DNA of 64,000 bases from Rhizobiaceae bacterium (GCA_029233925.1 JARGOX010000006.1:1-64000), one strand, 5' to 3'. Shown: positions 27,125-35,772, counted from the first letter of the stretch. The notes: a model not told the origin generated them from the sequence alone. Translations and numbers: made by a program.

Positions 27125-28284
27125 GATACGACCACCCCGGCTTCTAAAAGTTCCGAAATTTCATTTTGCGACAGACCGAATTGGGCCAGAACGGGCAGCG
27201 TGTCCTGTCCAATCTGCCCAGGGGCAGTGTGCAAATCGGGTCCACCCGAATCAAAGGAAAACGCCGAACCACATGCGGTAAACCGCGCACCATCCCCATC
27301 CGTGACACTGGAAAACGGGCCGCCTTTCCAGCCGGAAACGGTTTCAATGGCTTCTTCCAAAGTTGAGACAACTTCGACAGGCACATCGATCTTTCGCAAT
27401 TGGTCGACCCAACTTTGCGCCGACTGCTGCGCAAATGATGCCGATAGTTTTTCACGCATCAGCGCAGCATGCGCCCAGATCTGAGGCCAGTCGCCATAGG
27501 CCGCGATCTCGCGATCACCAAGGAGAGTCCACAAACGCTTATGCTGTGCGAAAGTGAAGGCGCCGATGACAATGTCCCGGTCCTTGGTCTTGTAGCAGCC
27601 AAGATTGGGCTCGCTTGGCGCGGGTATCGCGTTTTCCGCATTCACCCGGCTACTGATTTCGGGTGCCATCGCCTGAAGCGCACTGCCCAGCATCGAGCAG
27701 TCAATCAGCGCACCTGTTCCTTCGCGTTGCCACCGGAACAGCGCCGAAGATATGGCAAGCGCGGCATTTTGCCCGGTCATGATATCGACAATCGATGCGC
27801 CCGTTTTCCGACCGCCCGTACTGTCCATAATACCGCTTAGCGCTTGAATTACATTGTCATAGGCCGGCAAATGTGACCGATCATTGCCCTGACCAAATCC
27901 GCTGATCGCACAATAGATGATCTGAGGATTCACCGCTGTGATCTCCGCATATCCGAGACCCAGACCGTCGAGTTTCTGCTGCCGGAAATTATGGACAAAC
28001 ACATGGCACTGCGCCACGAGCCTTTTGAGCAAGGTGACGCCGGCCTTCGTTTTCAGATTGATTGAAACATTCTTTTTGTTTCCCCCGAGAGAAGCATAGG
28101 TCAGTCCCATGTCACGGGCGTTGGCATCCGCGTCCAGACCACGCCCGCGTGTAATATCCGGAGACGCCGGATCCTCAACCTTGATAATTTCCGCCCCGAG
28201 CAACCCCAATTGGTAGGTGCAAAATGGACCCGCGAGCACATGGGTCAAATCAAGGACGCGTATCCCATCAAATGGTTGAGCCAT
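27118..28284 (-). CDS. Family III CoA-transferase (CaiB/BaiF)
   Basis: A 388-residue CoA-transferase. The first 40 residues (RVLDLTHVLAGPFCTYQLGLLGAEIIKVEDP) are the CoA-binding start of the family. The catalytic aspartate is probably the one in GASIVDIMTGQNAA near residue 165. It is the first gene of a minus-strand operon of up to ten genes, sharing a divergent promoter with the aminotransferase gene. It should activate an acid of the pathway as a CoA ester. Confidence 0.92.
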   Translation of the reverse strand: MAQPFDGIRVLDLTHVLAGPFCTYQLGLLGAEIIKVEDPASPDITRGRGLDADANARDMGLTYASLGGNKKNVSINLKTKAGVTLLKRLVAQCHVFVHNFRQQKLDGLGLGYAEITAVNPQIIYCAISGFGQGNDRSHLPAYDNVIQALSGIMDSTGGRKTGASIVDIMTGQNAALAISSALFRWQREGTGALIDCSMLGSALQAMAPEISSRVNAENAIPAPSEPNLGCYKTKDRDIVIGAFTFAQHKRLWTLLGDREIAAYGDWPQIWAHAALMREKLSASFAQQSAQSWVDQLRKIDVPVEVVSTLEEAIETVSGWKGGPFSSVTDGDGARFTACGSAFSFDSGGPDLHTAPGQIGQDTLPVLAQFGLSQNEISELLEAGVVVSC

Positions 28285-28378
28285 GTATCCTCCCTAATTG
28301 TTTTAATCCTTGCACCGAAACAAAACTCAAGTTCATCGGGCCTCAACTAACATTTTGTGTTTTACATATCAACCTACC

Positions 28379-28392
28379 GTTTGTATACAAAC
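28379..28392. promoter_or_regulatory. Palindromic operator in the divergent promoter
   Basis: GTTTGTATACAAAC is a perfect 14-base palindrome located 29 bases before the aminotransferase start and 95 bases before the CoA-transferase start. GntR-family operators often look like this, but the nearest regulator is IclR-type, and a related site precedes the TAXI operon. Confidence 0.55.
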
Positions 28393-28420
28393 TATTTACA
28401 AAAACGCGGGTAAGAAAAAC

Positions 28421-29770
28421 ATGACTTCAGTCCTCCATCGCAATCTCAATTCGGAACTGGCAACCGCCGTTTCCGGCCAGGGCGTCTACCTGACTGACCA
28501 GGACAATCGTCAATATATAGACGCTTCAGGTGGGGCGGCCGTCTCGTGCCTGGGACACAACAATGGCCATGTTAACGAAAAAATTTACCAGCAGTTGGAA
28601 AAGGTGGCCTTCGCCCACACGACGTTTTTTACCAATGCGCCCGCCGAAAATCTGGCTGACAGATTGATCGCTCGGGCACCGCAGGGCATCGGAGCCGGAC
28701 GCGTGATGTTTCTGGGGTCAGGATCGGAGGCAATTGAAGCATCACTCAAACTGGCATTGCAATATCAGTCTGAAATAGGGCAACACAAAAGAACACAATT
28801 TATCGCCCGCACCCTCTCATATCATGGCAACACGCTCGGTGCGCTCTCCATTGGCGGACACCCGCAGCGCCGCAAACTCTATGAACCAAGCCTGATAAGG
28901 ACTCACTTCGTATCACCTTGCAGCGCCTATCGTGGCATGGCGAAAGGCGAAACCGAAAGTGAATATGTCAGCCGCCTTGTCGAAGAATTTGAAAACAAGA
29001 TACTGGAGGTCGGCGCCGAAAATATCGCGGCATTCATCGCTGAACCAATTGCCGGTGCGACCTTGGGGAGCGCGCCACCTGCTACTGGCTACCTTGCGAA
29101 AATGAAAGCGGTCTGCGTGCGAAATGGCATCTTGTTCATTGCAGACGAGGTGATGTGCGGCAGCGGCCGGACCGGAACCTTCTTCGCGCAGGAACAGGAA
29201 GGATTTCACGCTGACATAACAACGCTCGCCAAGGGCCTGGGCGCCGGATTTCAACCGATCTCCGCAATTGTTGCAAGCGAAGAGGTTGTCGACGCGATCG
29301 CGCAAAATTCAGGACAATTGGCAAATGGCCATACTTATATGAGCCACGCCGTGGCCTGTGCCGGCGCTCTGGCTGTTCTCGATGTCATTGAAAACGAGAA
29401 CCTGCTTCAAAATGTACAGTCTATGGGCGACTATTTCCATGATCAATTGCGCGCCCGTTTCAGCCAAAACCCGCATGTCGGCGACATAAGGGGGCGCGGT
29501 CTGTTCTGGAGCCTGGAACTTGTCAAAGACAGGGAGACAAAGACTCCTTTCGGGACAGAACATCGGCTTGCAGCAAAGATCCTGCAAGGGGCACTCGGGA
29601 ACGGCATGATTTGCTACCCGTCGTCGGGTTGTATAGACGGCACCTTGGGCGATCATGTTTTGCTGGCCCCACCCTATATCGTGTCAGAGGCCCATATCGA
29701 CGAGATTTGCGACAAGCTGGAACGAACGATTTCGAAGGCCGTAAACGCATGTACTGGAGCAAAGCAATGA
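28421..29770 (+). CDS. Class III pyridoxal-phosphate aminotransferase
   Basis: A 449-residue fold-type I, class III aminotransferase. The PLP region is visible in SGSEAIEASLKLA, the aspartate in FIADEVMCGSGRTG and the Schiff-base lysine in TTLAKGLGAG. The start at 28421 matches the family N-terminus; a longer frame upstream has no similarity. It overlaps the beta-keto acid cleavage gene by four bases. Members act on omega-amino or beta-amino groups, so forming a beta-keto acid for the next enzyme is a reasonable inference. Confidence 0.92.
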   Translation: MTSVLHRNLNSELATAVSGQGVYLTDQDNRQYIDASGGAAVSCLGHNNGHVNEKIYQQLEKVAFAHTTFFTNAPAENLADRLIARAPQGIGAGRVMFLGSGSEAIEASLKLALQYQSEIGQHKRTQFIARTLSYHGNTLGALSIGGHPQRRKLYEPSLIRTHFVSPCSAYRGMAKGETESEYVSRLVEEFENKILEVGAENIAAFIAEPIAGATLGSAPPATGYLAKMKAVCVRNGILFIADEVMCGSGRTGTFFAQEQEGFHADITTLAKGLGAGFQPISAIVASEEVVDAIAQNSGQLANGHTYMSHAVACAGALAVLDVIENENLLQNVQSMGDYFHDQLRARFSQNPHVGDIRGRGLFWSLELVKDRETKTPFGTEHRLAAKILQGALGNGMICYPSSGCIDGTLGDHVLLAPPYIVSEAHIDEICDKLERTISKAVNACTGAKQ

Positions 29771-30648
29771 ACAGGAAGACCATCATCACCTGCGCTGTCA
29801 CAGGCAATTTGACGAAGAAGGAGCAACATCCAGGCCTTCCCATCACGCCATCCGAAATTGCCGCGTCGGCGCTGGAAGCCGCTGACGCCGGCGCTGCCAT
29901 CGTCCACCTGCACGCCCGCGATCCGCAAACAGGCCTGGGGTGCATGAACCTAGACACCTACATCGAGATTGTAGAGCGCATAGAAAAATGCAACCGGGAG
30001 GTCATCATCAATCTGACCACCGGCGAAGGCGGCCGATTTGTCCCTTCGCCCGGCGAACCACGCGTCGCCGGCCCCGGAACAACCCTTGCAACGCCTTTGG
30101 CGCGCACAGCGCATATTTCAAAAATCAGACCGGAAATCTGCACGCTGGACCTCAACACGATGTGGTCGGGTCAGGCGGCAGTGGTCAACAGCCCACAATC
30201 CGTCGCAGACATGGCGGAACAGATTTATGCGGCAAACACTTTGCCGGAAATCGAAATTTTTGACTCCGGTGACATAGCGCTTCTGCATGATCTCATAGCC
30301 CGCAAGATTATCAAAACGCCGGTCATGGTACAATTGGTCCTCGGCGTACGCTTTGGCGCGCAGGCAACGCCTGACACGATGATGTATCTGGTGCGACAAC
30401 TTCCCGCAAACGCCATCTGGTCGGCGTTCGGCATCGGCCGAATGGAATTTCCGATGGTCGCACAATCCTATCTGCTCGGCGGGCATGTGCGGGTGGGAAT
30501 GGAAGATAATCTGCACATCGCAAGGGGCAGGCTTACCAAGGGCAATGGAGAACTCGTCGAACGGGCAAAAACCATCGTTCAGTCGCTGGGTGGCGAAATA
30601 GCCAGCCCGCAGGAAGCGCGGGAAATGCTCTCAATCACTGCCGCCTAG
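29767..30648 (+). CDS. Beta-keto acid cleavage enzyme (BKACE, DUF849)
   Basis: A 293-residue BKACE-family protein, which condenses a beta-keto acid with acetyl-CoA and releases acetoacetate and a new acyl-CoA. The zinc pair H47 and H49 lies in IVHLHARD, and the third ligand is probably the glutamate of GMEDN near residue 245. The N-terminus KTIITCAVTGNLT is typical of the family. The ATG lies within the aminotransferase stop (ATGA), so the two products should be used together. The substrate side chain is unknown. Confidence 0.92.
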   Translation: MNRKTIITCAVTGNLTKKEQHPGLPITPSEIAASALEAADAGAAIVHLHARDPQTGLGCMNLDTYIEIVERIEKCNREVIINLTTGEGGRFVPSPGEPRVAGPGTTLATPLARTAHISKIRPEICTLDLNTMWSGQAAVVNSPQSVADMAEQIYAANTLPEIEIFDSGDIALLHDLIARKIIKTPVMVQLVLGVRFGAQATPDTMMYLVRQLPANAIWSAFGIGRMEFPMVAQSYLLGGHVRVGMEDNLHIARGRLTKGNGELVERAKTIVQSLGGEIASPQEAREMLSITAA

Positions 30649-30983
30649 CATTATGCCGGTCAGCGGTTATTTGACACTTTGATATCTTTTGTTGCTGTTG
30701 TTCATACGCTGCTGATGACGTTCAACCCAATCCATCCAAGGAACGTCACGATAAGGCACTGTTTGCTGTCTATGCACACAAGTTCAAGCGCGGATGAACC
30801 TTCAAAATATCCACAAAGCTTGCCTCGCCAAATCACCAGCGCCGCCTTTCTCACGTGTGAGATTGGTCAGCAAGTCACAAGCCATAAGGCCGAAACGCCT
30901 GTTGGGTTTGCGTTGAAACAACGGCTGGATCATCGGCACATTGGTTTTTCAGCGCCGTTTCAGGCACTGTGCTTTGGCGCAAC
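30649..30983. other. Intergenic region, nothing recognised
   Basis: These 335 bases lie between the converging BKACE and nnrU genes. An open frame runs through from 30679 but has no ribosome site and mostly overlaps nnrU in antisense. No gene, clear terminator or repeat was identified. Confidence 0.5.
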
Positions 30984-31667
30984 TCACGGCAGGGGCGATA
31001 CGCCCAGAACGATTGGATGCAGGATAAGAAGCACGACGAAAACGACAACACCTGCGTTTAGCCTGAGTAAGATTTCTGCCCACGAACCATGCTTGGAAAA
31101 CAACGGGGCCGCGGCAACAAGATCGCGCAAAGACCACCATTCCGGGCCACCCAGCAAGCGTTGTTTCCTGCGATCCACTATCTTCATGCCGACGAGGCCA
31201 AAGCTTGCGAATACACCGAACAGAATGACATGCGCGAGATCCCCATTGGGCAGAATATGGAAAAACGACCACAGCGTCAGCGCCCATAGCAATGGATGAC
31301 GTGTCCAACGAATCAAACCCGGTTGTTTCGGATCAAAACGCGCATTGTTGGCCCCACCAAAGGAAAACGGATTGGGGCGACCCAGGGTCAATGCCACCAG
31401 CAGACCTATTGCAAACATTCCGACGAAGGTCACATGTCTTTGCCAGGGCGTTTGATCCCAAAGCGCGACATAGGGTGCATTTGCTGCAGCAACAATCAGC
31501 CACGCCAGCATTGCAATGGACAAGATCGAATAGCTCAAGGTGAAACCGCGCGGCCCCAGTCTTTTCACAAGCCAGCGTTTGATTTTTGGTCGCACCGGCA
31601 GAGAGTGGGTCAGGAAAAAGGCCCCGAAAACAGCTGCGTAGAGGATCCAGCTCACGAAGACATCCAT
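30984..31667 (-). CDS. nnrU: NnrU family membrane protein
   Basis: A 227-residue membrane protein with about six hydrophobic segments, of the NnrU/isoprenylcysteine-methyltransferase-like family found with denitrification and nitric-oxide genes. The family motif PGLIRWTRHPLLWALTLW is clear. The start at 31667 lies 16 bases inside nnrS and gives the normal N-terminus (MDVFVSWILY). Its molecular role is not settled; genetic data in other bacteria link it to nitric-oxide reduction or signalling. Confidence 0.9.
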   Translation of the reverse strand: MDVFVSWILYAAVFGAFFLTHSLPVRPKIKRWLVKRLGPRGFTLSYSILSIAMLAWLIVAAANAPYVALWDQTPWQRHVTFVGMFAIGLLVALTLGRPNPFSFGGANNARFDPKQPGLIRWTRHPLLWALTLWSFFHILPNGDLAHVILFGVFASFGLVGMKIVDRRKQRLLGGPEWWSLRDLVAAAPLFSKHGSWAEILLRLNAGVVVFVVLLILHPIVLGVSPLP

Positions 31668-32860
31668 GGTTTTGGTCGCAGCAACAATCCGCCATAGGCA
31701 ATCGCAAAGCCGCCAAAGGCGCTGATCCACAACAGCGCGGAGAGGATGTAGAGCGTCAATGCAACGTCCGGGAACATCCCGGCAGCAAGACGGACCGAAA
31801 CCGACGAAATGAGCGCAAGGTAAATTGCCAGTGTCGCAGAATCGGCATGCAGAGCGCGGCCCGTATGTCCAAGCGTTGCTCGCGTCATGACAGCCAGGGT
31901 CATCAGTCCCGTTGCACCTGCCATCCACACGTGCTGGGGTGCGGCCAATCCCGATATCTCGGGGAAAAGAATATCCATTCCGACGAATAGTGCTCCAAGC
32001 GGAACCAGGCCATAACCAAGGTGCAGCACCCAGACCAGGGGCTCGCTCAAGGTGTTCAGCCCTTTCCAACGCACCAACCGGACGGTCTGAAAAATTCCCA
32101 CGAGCAACAACATGAGACCGGTAACGGGCCAGTCAGGCCAGAAGACCCAAAAAGCCAACCCCGCCAGGGTTATCATCAGAACCACCTTGTCAAATGCCTG
32201 CATCGGTGGAACCGGCCTTGCATCACTGCCGGATTTCACCAGCCAGTTGCGCGTAAACGACGGAACGATCCGCCCGCCAATCACCGAAATCATCATCAGC
32301 ACGGCGGCCAGTCCCAACCGCAAACCGATGCCCTGTGCCGCATAGGCACCCTGCCCCGCCTCCATGTGAAACAATAGATTGGCCAGGGTGAAAACCGTCA
32401 GCATCACCAATACGATGAGATTGCGCCAATTTCTGCCTGCCACTATTTCTCTTGCGATCAGCAGACCCAGGGCAATTGCAAACATCAGATCAATCAGTGC
32501 AACCAGGAGTGCAGGCATGAACGCGGAGAAGGCGATTGCCAAACGACCGGAAATCCATAGCGCCACCAATGCGCCAAGGCGCCAACCAAGGACCGGAAGA
32601 CGCCCGGTCCAATTGGGGACGGCTGTCAAAAGGAACCCTGCAATAATTGCGCTCAGGTATCCGAACAGGAATTCATGGGCATGCCATGAAACAATGTCGA
32701 AACGGGTCGGCAAGACGAGCCCGCCTGCGAGCATGGAGATCCACATCGCCATGGCAAAGGCGGCCCAAAGCGCACCCAGCAGAAAGAAAGGTCGAAACCC
32801 AAAAGACAGAACAGCCAGTCCGTCCCATTGGCGCATCTGTTCTGCAGTGGTCTTTGGCAT
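31652..32860 (-). CDS. nnrS: NnrS family heme/copper membrane protein
   Basis: A 402-residue integral membrane protein with about twelve helices. It has the NnrS start FRPFFLLGALWAA and conserved histidines in SWHAHEFLFGY, GLAAPQHVWMAGA and TLGHTGR, suited to binding heme and copper. NnrS proteins relieve nitrosative stress in other bacteria. It overlaps nnrU by 16 bases and follows the HTHP gene on the same strand. No nitric-oxide reductase is encoded in the window. Confidence 0.92.
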   Translation of the reverse strand: MPKTTAEQMRQWDGLAVLSFGFRPFFLLGALWAAFAMAMWISMLAGGLVLPTRFDIVSWHAHEFLFGYLSAIIAGFLLTAVPNWTGRLPVLGWRLGALVALWISGRLAIAFSAFMPALLVALIDLMFAIALGLLIAREIVAGRNWRNLIVLVMLTVFTLANLLFHMEAGQGAYAAQGIGLRLGLAAVLMMISVIGGRIVPSFTRNWLVKSGSDARPVPPMQAFDKVVLMITLAGLAFWVFWPDWPVTGLMLLLVGIFQTVRLVRWKGLNTLSEPLVWVLHLGYGLVPLGALFVGMDILFPEISGLAAPQHVWMAGATGLMTLAVMTRATLGHTGRALHADSATLAIYLALISSVSVRLAAGMFPDVALTLYILSALLWISAFGGFAIAYGGLLLRPKPWMSS

Positions 32861-33039
32861 CTCGGATGCCTTTCCTTTAGGGTCGTGGCCCGCGCCACAA
32901 TTTCGCGTTGCCGATAATGCGCTGCAGGATTGCTGATCCGGACTGGTGGCAGCACAGTGCCGGATTGTTCACGTCATTTGTTTTGCACAGCAATAGCATT
33001 GCGCCAGTTGGTTTTAACAAGCTTGCTATCAAGAGATAC

Positions 33040-33063
33040 GCCGTCACGATAACCCGTGACGGC
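33040..33063 (-). terminator. Hairpin after the HTHP gene
   Basis: GCCGTCACG and CGTGACGGC form a perfect 9-base-pair stem with a 6-base loop, starting five bases after the HTHP stop. No long T-run follows, so it may terminate only partly or stabilise the short HTHP message. Confidence 0.55.
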
Positions 33064-33068
33064 ATTCA

Positions 33069-33299
33069 TCATGCATCACGCCAGTGGTTATTGGCATGTG
33101 CAATCGTTGCAAAATGGGTCGCCACCACCTGTGAGACTGCAATCAATGCATTGGCGTCGGCCTCATAGACCTCGCGCAACCGCTCACGCACAGCGGCGTC
33201 AGGTTGCGTTTTCTTGACGGCAATGCGGGCAAGTTTGACGGCCAGATCATAGCCTTCACTCGGTGTCGCAGTGATAAGTGTTGGGAGCCAGTTATCCAT
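33069..33299 (-). CDS. Hexameric tyrosine-coordinated heme protein (HTHP)
   Basis: A 76-residue protein matching the HTHP family of marine alphaproteobacteria, which form a hexamer with tyrosine-ligated hemes and have peroxidase/catalase-like activity. Family segments present are WLPTLITATPSEGYDLAVKL, KKTQPDAAVRERLR, VYEADANALIAVSQVVATHF and ANNHW. The conserved tyrosine in EVYEADAN is the probable heme ligand. There is no signal peptide. An AGGACGAGAG ribosome site precedes the ATG. Its position beside nnrS and nnrU suggests a role in nitric-oxide or peroxide defence. Confidence 0.88.
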   Translation of the reverse strand: MDNWLPTLITATPSEGYDLAVKLARIAVKKTQPDAAVRERLREVYEADANALIAVSQVVATHFATIAHANNHWRDA

Positions 33300-33413
33300 T
33301 CTCTCGTCCTTTCATCAGAAATTCATTTCGCACGGGTTCGTGATGACCCACCGGACACCGTCATACCCGCAGAACAAAATCAGTCGGCGCCGTCGGGCGC
33401 AGACGATCCTGCC

Positions 33414-33440
33414 TTAATAAGTATTACAAATACCTATTAA
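33414..33440. promoter_or_regulatory. 27-bp inverted repeat, candidate operator for HTHP-nnrSU
   Basis: TTAATAAGTATT and AATACCTATTAA are inverted copies matching at 11 of 12 positions with a 3-base spacer. The AT-rich symmetric form resembles Rrf2/NsrR-type nitric-oxide-responsive sites. It lies 114 bases upstream of the HTHP start. The regulator itself is not in the window. Confidence 0.55.
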
Positions 33441-33656
33441 AACCTGTGGTTCATTCTGTAAACAGGTGTTCATGGCTTGCGGCGAAATGAACCGTTGGAT
33501 CAGCCTGATGACGATCAGAAAAACCGCAACGATGTTTTGCAGACAAGTTTACGATTTTATCCGGCCCGCAGCGCATATGCACGACGCCTCCATTTTTCAG
33601 GCATACCGAGTGTCCGCAACCCGTTGCATCCGCTATGAGCATCGTTGCCGTTTGCC

Positions 33657-33681
33657 GGAACTTTTGGGCACGGGAAGCGTT
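33657..33681 (+). promoter_or_regulatory. EcfG-type promoter for the DUF3008-mgtC genes
   Basis: GGAAC (33657-33661), 16 bases, then CGTT (33678-33681) match the alphaproteobacterial general-stress sigma factor consensus exactly. The -10 ends 36 bases before the DUF3008 start. Confidence 0.75.
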
Positions 33682-33717
33682 TTAAAGTCATGTGCAGCGA
33701 AACGACGGAGAAAAACG

Positions 33718-33906
33718 ATGCCTGCCAAATCGAAAGCCCAACAAATGGCCGCCGGCGCAGCCTTGGCTGCCGTGCGCGGTGAGACCGATGAAAGCGAACT
33801 GAAGGGTGCCTCCAGAGAGATGTTCGATTCCATGACGGAAGATGAACTGGAGGAACTTGCCTCAACCAGCCGCAAAGGAAAGCCCCGGCATGTCAAGGAT
33901 TCCTGA
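33718..33906 (+). CDS. DUF3008 family small protein
   Basis: A 62-residue, highly charged soluble protein of the DUF3008 family. It has the basic MPAKSKAQQ start, an ALAAVRGE segment, a LKGASREMFDSMTEDELEELAST core and a KGKPRHV tail. Its function is unknown; such proteins are often induced by stress. GGAG lies seven bases before the ATG, and an EcfG-type promoter lies directly upstream. The mgtC gene follows after 61 bases and is probably cotranscribed. Confidence 0.85.
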   Translation: MPAKSKAQQMAAGAALAAVRGETDESELKGASREMFDSMTEDELEELASTSRKGKPRHVKDS

Positions 33907-33967
33907 GCACCCGACTGACCTTTCAAACGCATTTGACACCCTCTTTGGTGCCCGGGCGGGGATTTGA

Positions 33968-34453
33968 ATGGAAGCCCTTTTCAACGACATCACACATACG
34001 CCGTGGTTGACCTTGCCGGTGATCACGGGCCGCATGCTTATGGCGCTTTTTTTCGGCGCACTCATCGGGTTTGAACGGGAGAAAAGGAACCGGCCCGCCG
34101 GATTGCGCACACACATTCTGGTGTGTCTGGCATCCTCATCTGTTGCCATCCTGACGATCGAGATTTCCAACATGCAGCAGTTCGCCGCTGAAAATGTGCG
34201 GATGGACCCGGTGCGCCTTGTCGAGGCGGTGACAGGCGGCGTGGCATTTCTGGCAGCGGGCTTCATCGTCTTTGCAAACGGGAAAGTGCACGGCCTGACG
34301 ACAGGCGCCGGCATGTGGCTCGCTGGAGCGGTCGGACTTGCATGCGGGCTTGGCCAGTTGCAGATCGCGGCGATCGCGACCTTGCTTGCCATCATCGTAT
34401 TGTGGCTGCTTGGCCGCATGGAAACGCGTCTGGATACCAGCCAGGGCGAATAG
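33968..34453 (+). CDS. MgtC/SapB family membrane protein
   Basis: A 161-residue inner-membrane protein with about four hydrophobic segments. It has the MgtC signature GRMLMALFFGALIGFEREKRNRPAGLRTH near residues 20-48 and the later VEAVTGGVAFLAAGFI. MgtC proteins help bacteria survive low magnesium and acid, in part by affecting the F-type ATP synthase. It lies between the DUF3008 gene and a small membrane-protein gene. A truncated and frameshifted relative of its C-terminal half is at 45125. Confidence 0.9.
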   Translation: MEALFNDITHTPWLTLPVITGRMLMALFFGALIGFEREKRNRPAGLRTHILVCLASSSVAILTIEISNMQQFAAENVRMDPVRLVEAVTGGVAFLAAGFIVFANGKVHGLTTGAGMWLAGAVGLACGLGQLQIAAIATLLAIIVLWLLGRMETRLDTSQGE

Positions 34454-34551
34454 TGCATTTAGAGTCAGCACCGTTAGGGGGAACGGGCAAACCGCAAATC
34501 ATGCGGAAGATAAAGGGACGTTACAGAGCTATTGGAAAAACGGAGAAAATC

Positions 34552-34824
34552 ATGAAAATGCCAAGGAACAACCGCAAAGAATCTGTAAAGCTCAATACCA
34601 CGGAAGCGCGCCAGGCGCGGCCTGCTTTCACGTTTCGGGTTTTGTTGATTGCCATGGGGCTGATCGTCATCACATTCGCCATTATTTATGTGATAGCCGA
34701 GACAGGCGACCCTGAAGAAACCGCATATGAGCGGCGTGAAAAAGGGGATATTACGAACATCCAGCCCTCGCCAGAGGAGTCGCCTGCGCGCAGTGAGACG
34801 TCTATCCAAAGCGATCGACCCTGA
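34552..34824 (+). CDS. Small single-pass membrane protein, paralogue A
   Basis: A 90-residue protein of unknown function. A basic N-terminal tail of about 28 residues is followed by one membrane helix (about 29-49) and an acidic C-terminal tail. It aligns almost without gaps to the product of the gene at 45572: ARQ at 19-21, FRVL at 28-31, AE at 49-50, GDI near 65 and IQ at 70-71 occur in both. GGAG lies six bases before the ATG. It follows mgtC and probably shares its stress promoter. Confidence 0.75.
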   Translation: MKMPRNNRKESVKLNTTEARQARPAFTFRVLLIAMGLIVITFAIIYVIAETGDPEETAYERREKGDITNIQPSPEESPARSETSIQSDRP

Positions 34825-34831
34825 TGTGATC

Positions 34832-35311
34832 CTATTCAGAGTTCCGGTCGATATCTTTGTCATCGGGGCCAAGAATCCGGCTCGAAAGCCATTGATAAAT
34901 GCCCAGGGCCACCAATCCGAACATAGCGGCCACGAACAGAACAGCCGGATAGATCGCCAGTGAGATATCTTCCCGTGTCGCCTTGAAGACCATCACCAGC
35001 GCCTCCAGGCTGGCGGCGATGACAATAATGGTCACGAACTTGGTAATCGACCGCCGTGATTCGGTTGATGAGCGCAATTCGCGATTGCGCAGAATTTCCT
35101 CCTCGGCGATGAACTTTGCAGTCTCGATTACAGCAAAACCGATGACCAGCAGGCTCACGCCACTCAGTGCTCCACTGACGAAAGAGCCTGAGAAAAAACC
35201 AACCGAAACATCCCATATCGCGATCACCAAGAATGCAAAGGCCAAAAGCATCAGCGCGATGGTTGCAACGAAAAAATATGCGCCTGCCAGCCTAGAATAG
35301 AGCTTTTCCAT
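34832..35311 (-). CDS. Four-helix membrane protein of unknown function
   Basis: A 159-residue protein with four clear hydrophobic helices and charged loops, including AEEEILRNRELRSSTESRRS between helices two and three. The size and layout recall PsiE-like phosphate-starvation proteins, but I cannot confirm that family. AGAAGG lies six bases before the chosen ATG. The gene converges on the small membrane-protein gene with an 7-base gap. An EcfG-like promoter (GGAAC-N16-TGTT) lies 37 bases upstream, so it is probably stress-induced too. Confidence 0.75.
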   Translation of the reverse strand: MEKLYSRLAGAYFFVATIALMLLAFAFLVIAIWDVSVGFFSGSFVSGALSGVSLLVIGFAVIETAKFIAEEEILRNRELRSSTESRRSITKFVTIIVIAASLEALVMVFKATREDISLAIYPAVLFVAAMFGLVALGIYQWLSSRILGPDDKDIDRNSE

Positions 35312-35348
35312 GTTGGGCCTTCTTTTGATATTGCTACATGGAACGGAA

Positions 35349-35373
35349 AACACCTGACGCGCTGAATTGTTCC
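35349..35373 (-). promoter_or_regulatory. EcfG-like promoter for the four-helix protein gene
   Basis: On the minus strand GGAAC (35373-35369), 16 bases and TGTT (35352-35349) match the EcfG consensus with one mismatch. The element ends 37 bases before the gene start. The rest of the 35312-35772 gap shows only the hairpin at 35720 and no gene. Confidence 0.55.
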
Positions 35374-35719
35374 AGAGGCGCGGAGAACGTGTTCCCGCCT
35401 GGAGGCGTTCCGACAGTCTCCACTCTCAAAACAGGGCGCTTTGGCGGGCCCCGATTTCACCGATTTTACGCTCATTGTATCCCGCCCTTTTTGCGTCGCT
35501 GCAGCAACGATCAGCGCTGCAGGCCGCACACGCGCAGGTCGTGCAAAGGGCTCGGGCCAACAACGACGCCCTCCTCGGCAGCCCCAGTTTAAGAAATTAC
35601 GTCGCTTCACCAGATCGCAGCGACTGTTTCGGCACGTATCATGGTTGATGTGGTTCTGGCCGTCAGTCCCCAGTTCGGGAGCCTTAGAGCATGCCTGCCA
35701 TCTACGACAATGCAAGACA

Positions 35720-35750
35720 AGCGGGCCGCACAATCCACGTGCAGCCCGCT
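35720..35750 (-). terminator. Terminator-like hairpin after gcd
   Basis: AGCGGGC-C-GCAC, a 7-base loop and GTGC-A-GCCCGCT form an 11-pair stem with one mismatch, 22 bases beyond the gcd stop. Only a weak T-rich stretch follows on the minus strand. Confidence 0.5.
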
Positions 35751-35772
35751 CAAAGCTCCCCGTGTGCAAACG

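Larger units (their letters stand above)
33300..33717. other. Divergent intergenic region between HTHP and DUF3008 genes
   Basis: This 418-base region carries the inverted repeat at 33414 toward the HTHP side and the EcfG-type promoter at 33657 toward the DUF3008 side. The reading frame of the DUF3008 gene extends upstream to 33466, but that part is not protein-like. No other gene was seen. Confidence 0.6.

Noticed and set aside
35684-35699. TTAGAGCATGCCTGCC as a third copy of the dispersed repeat
   Set aside because: Only about 14 of the first 16 bases match and nothing beyond, so it cannot be told from chance.
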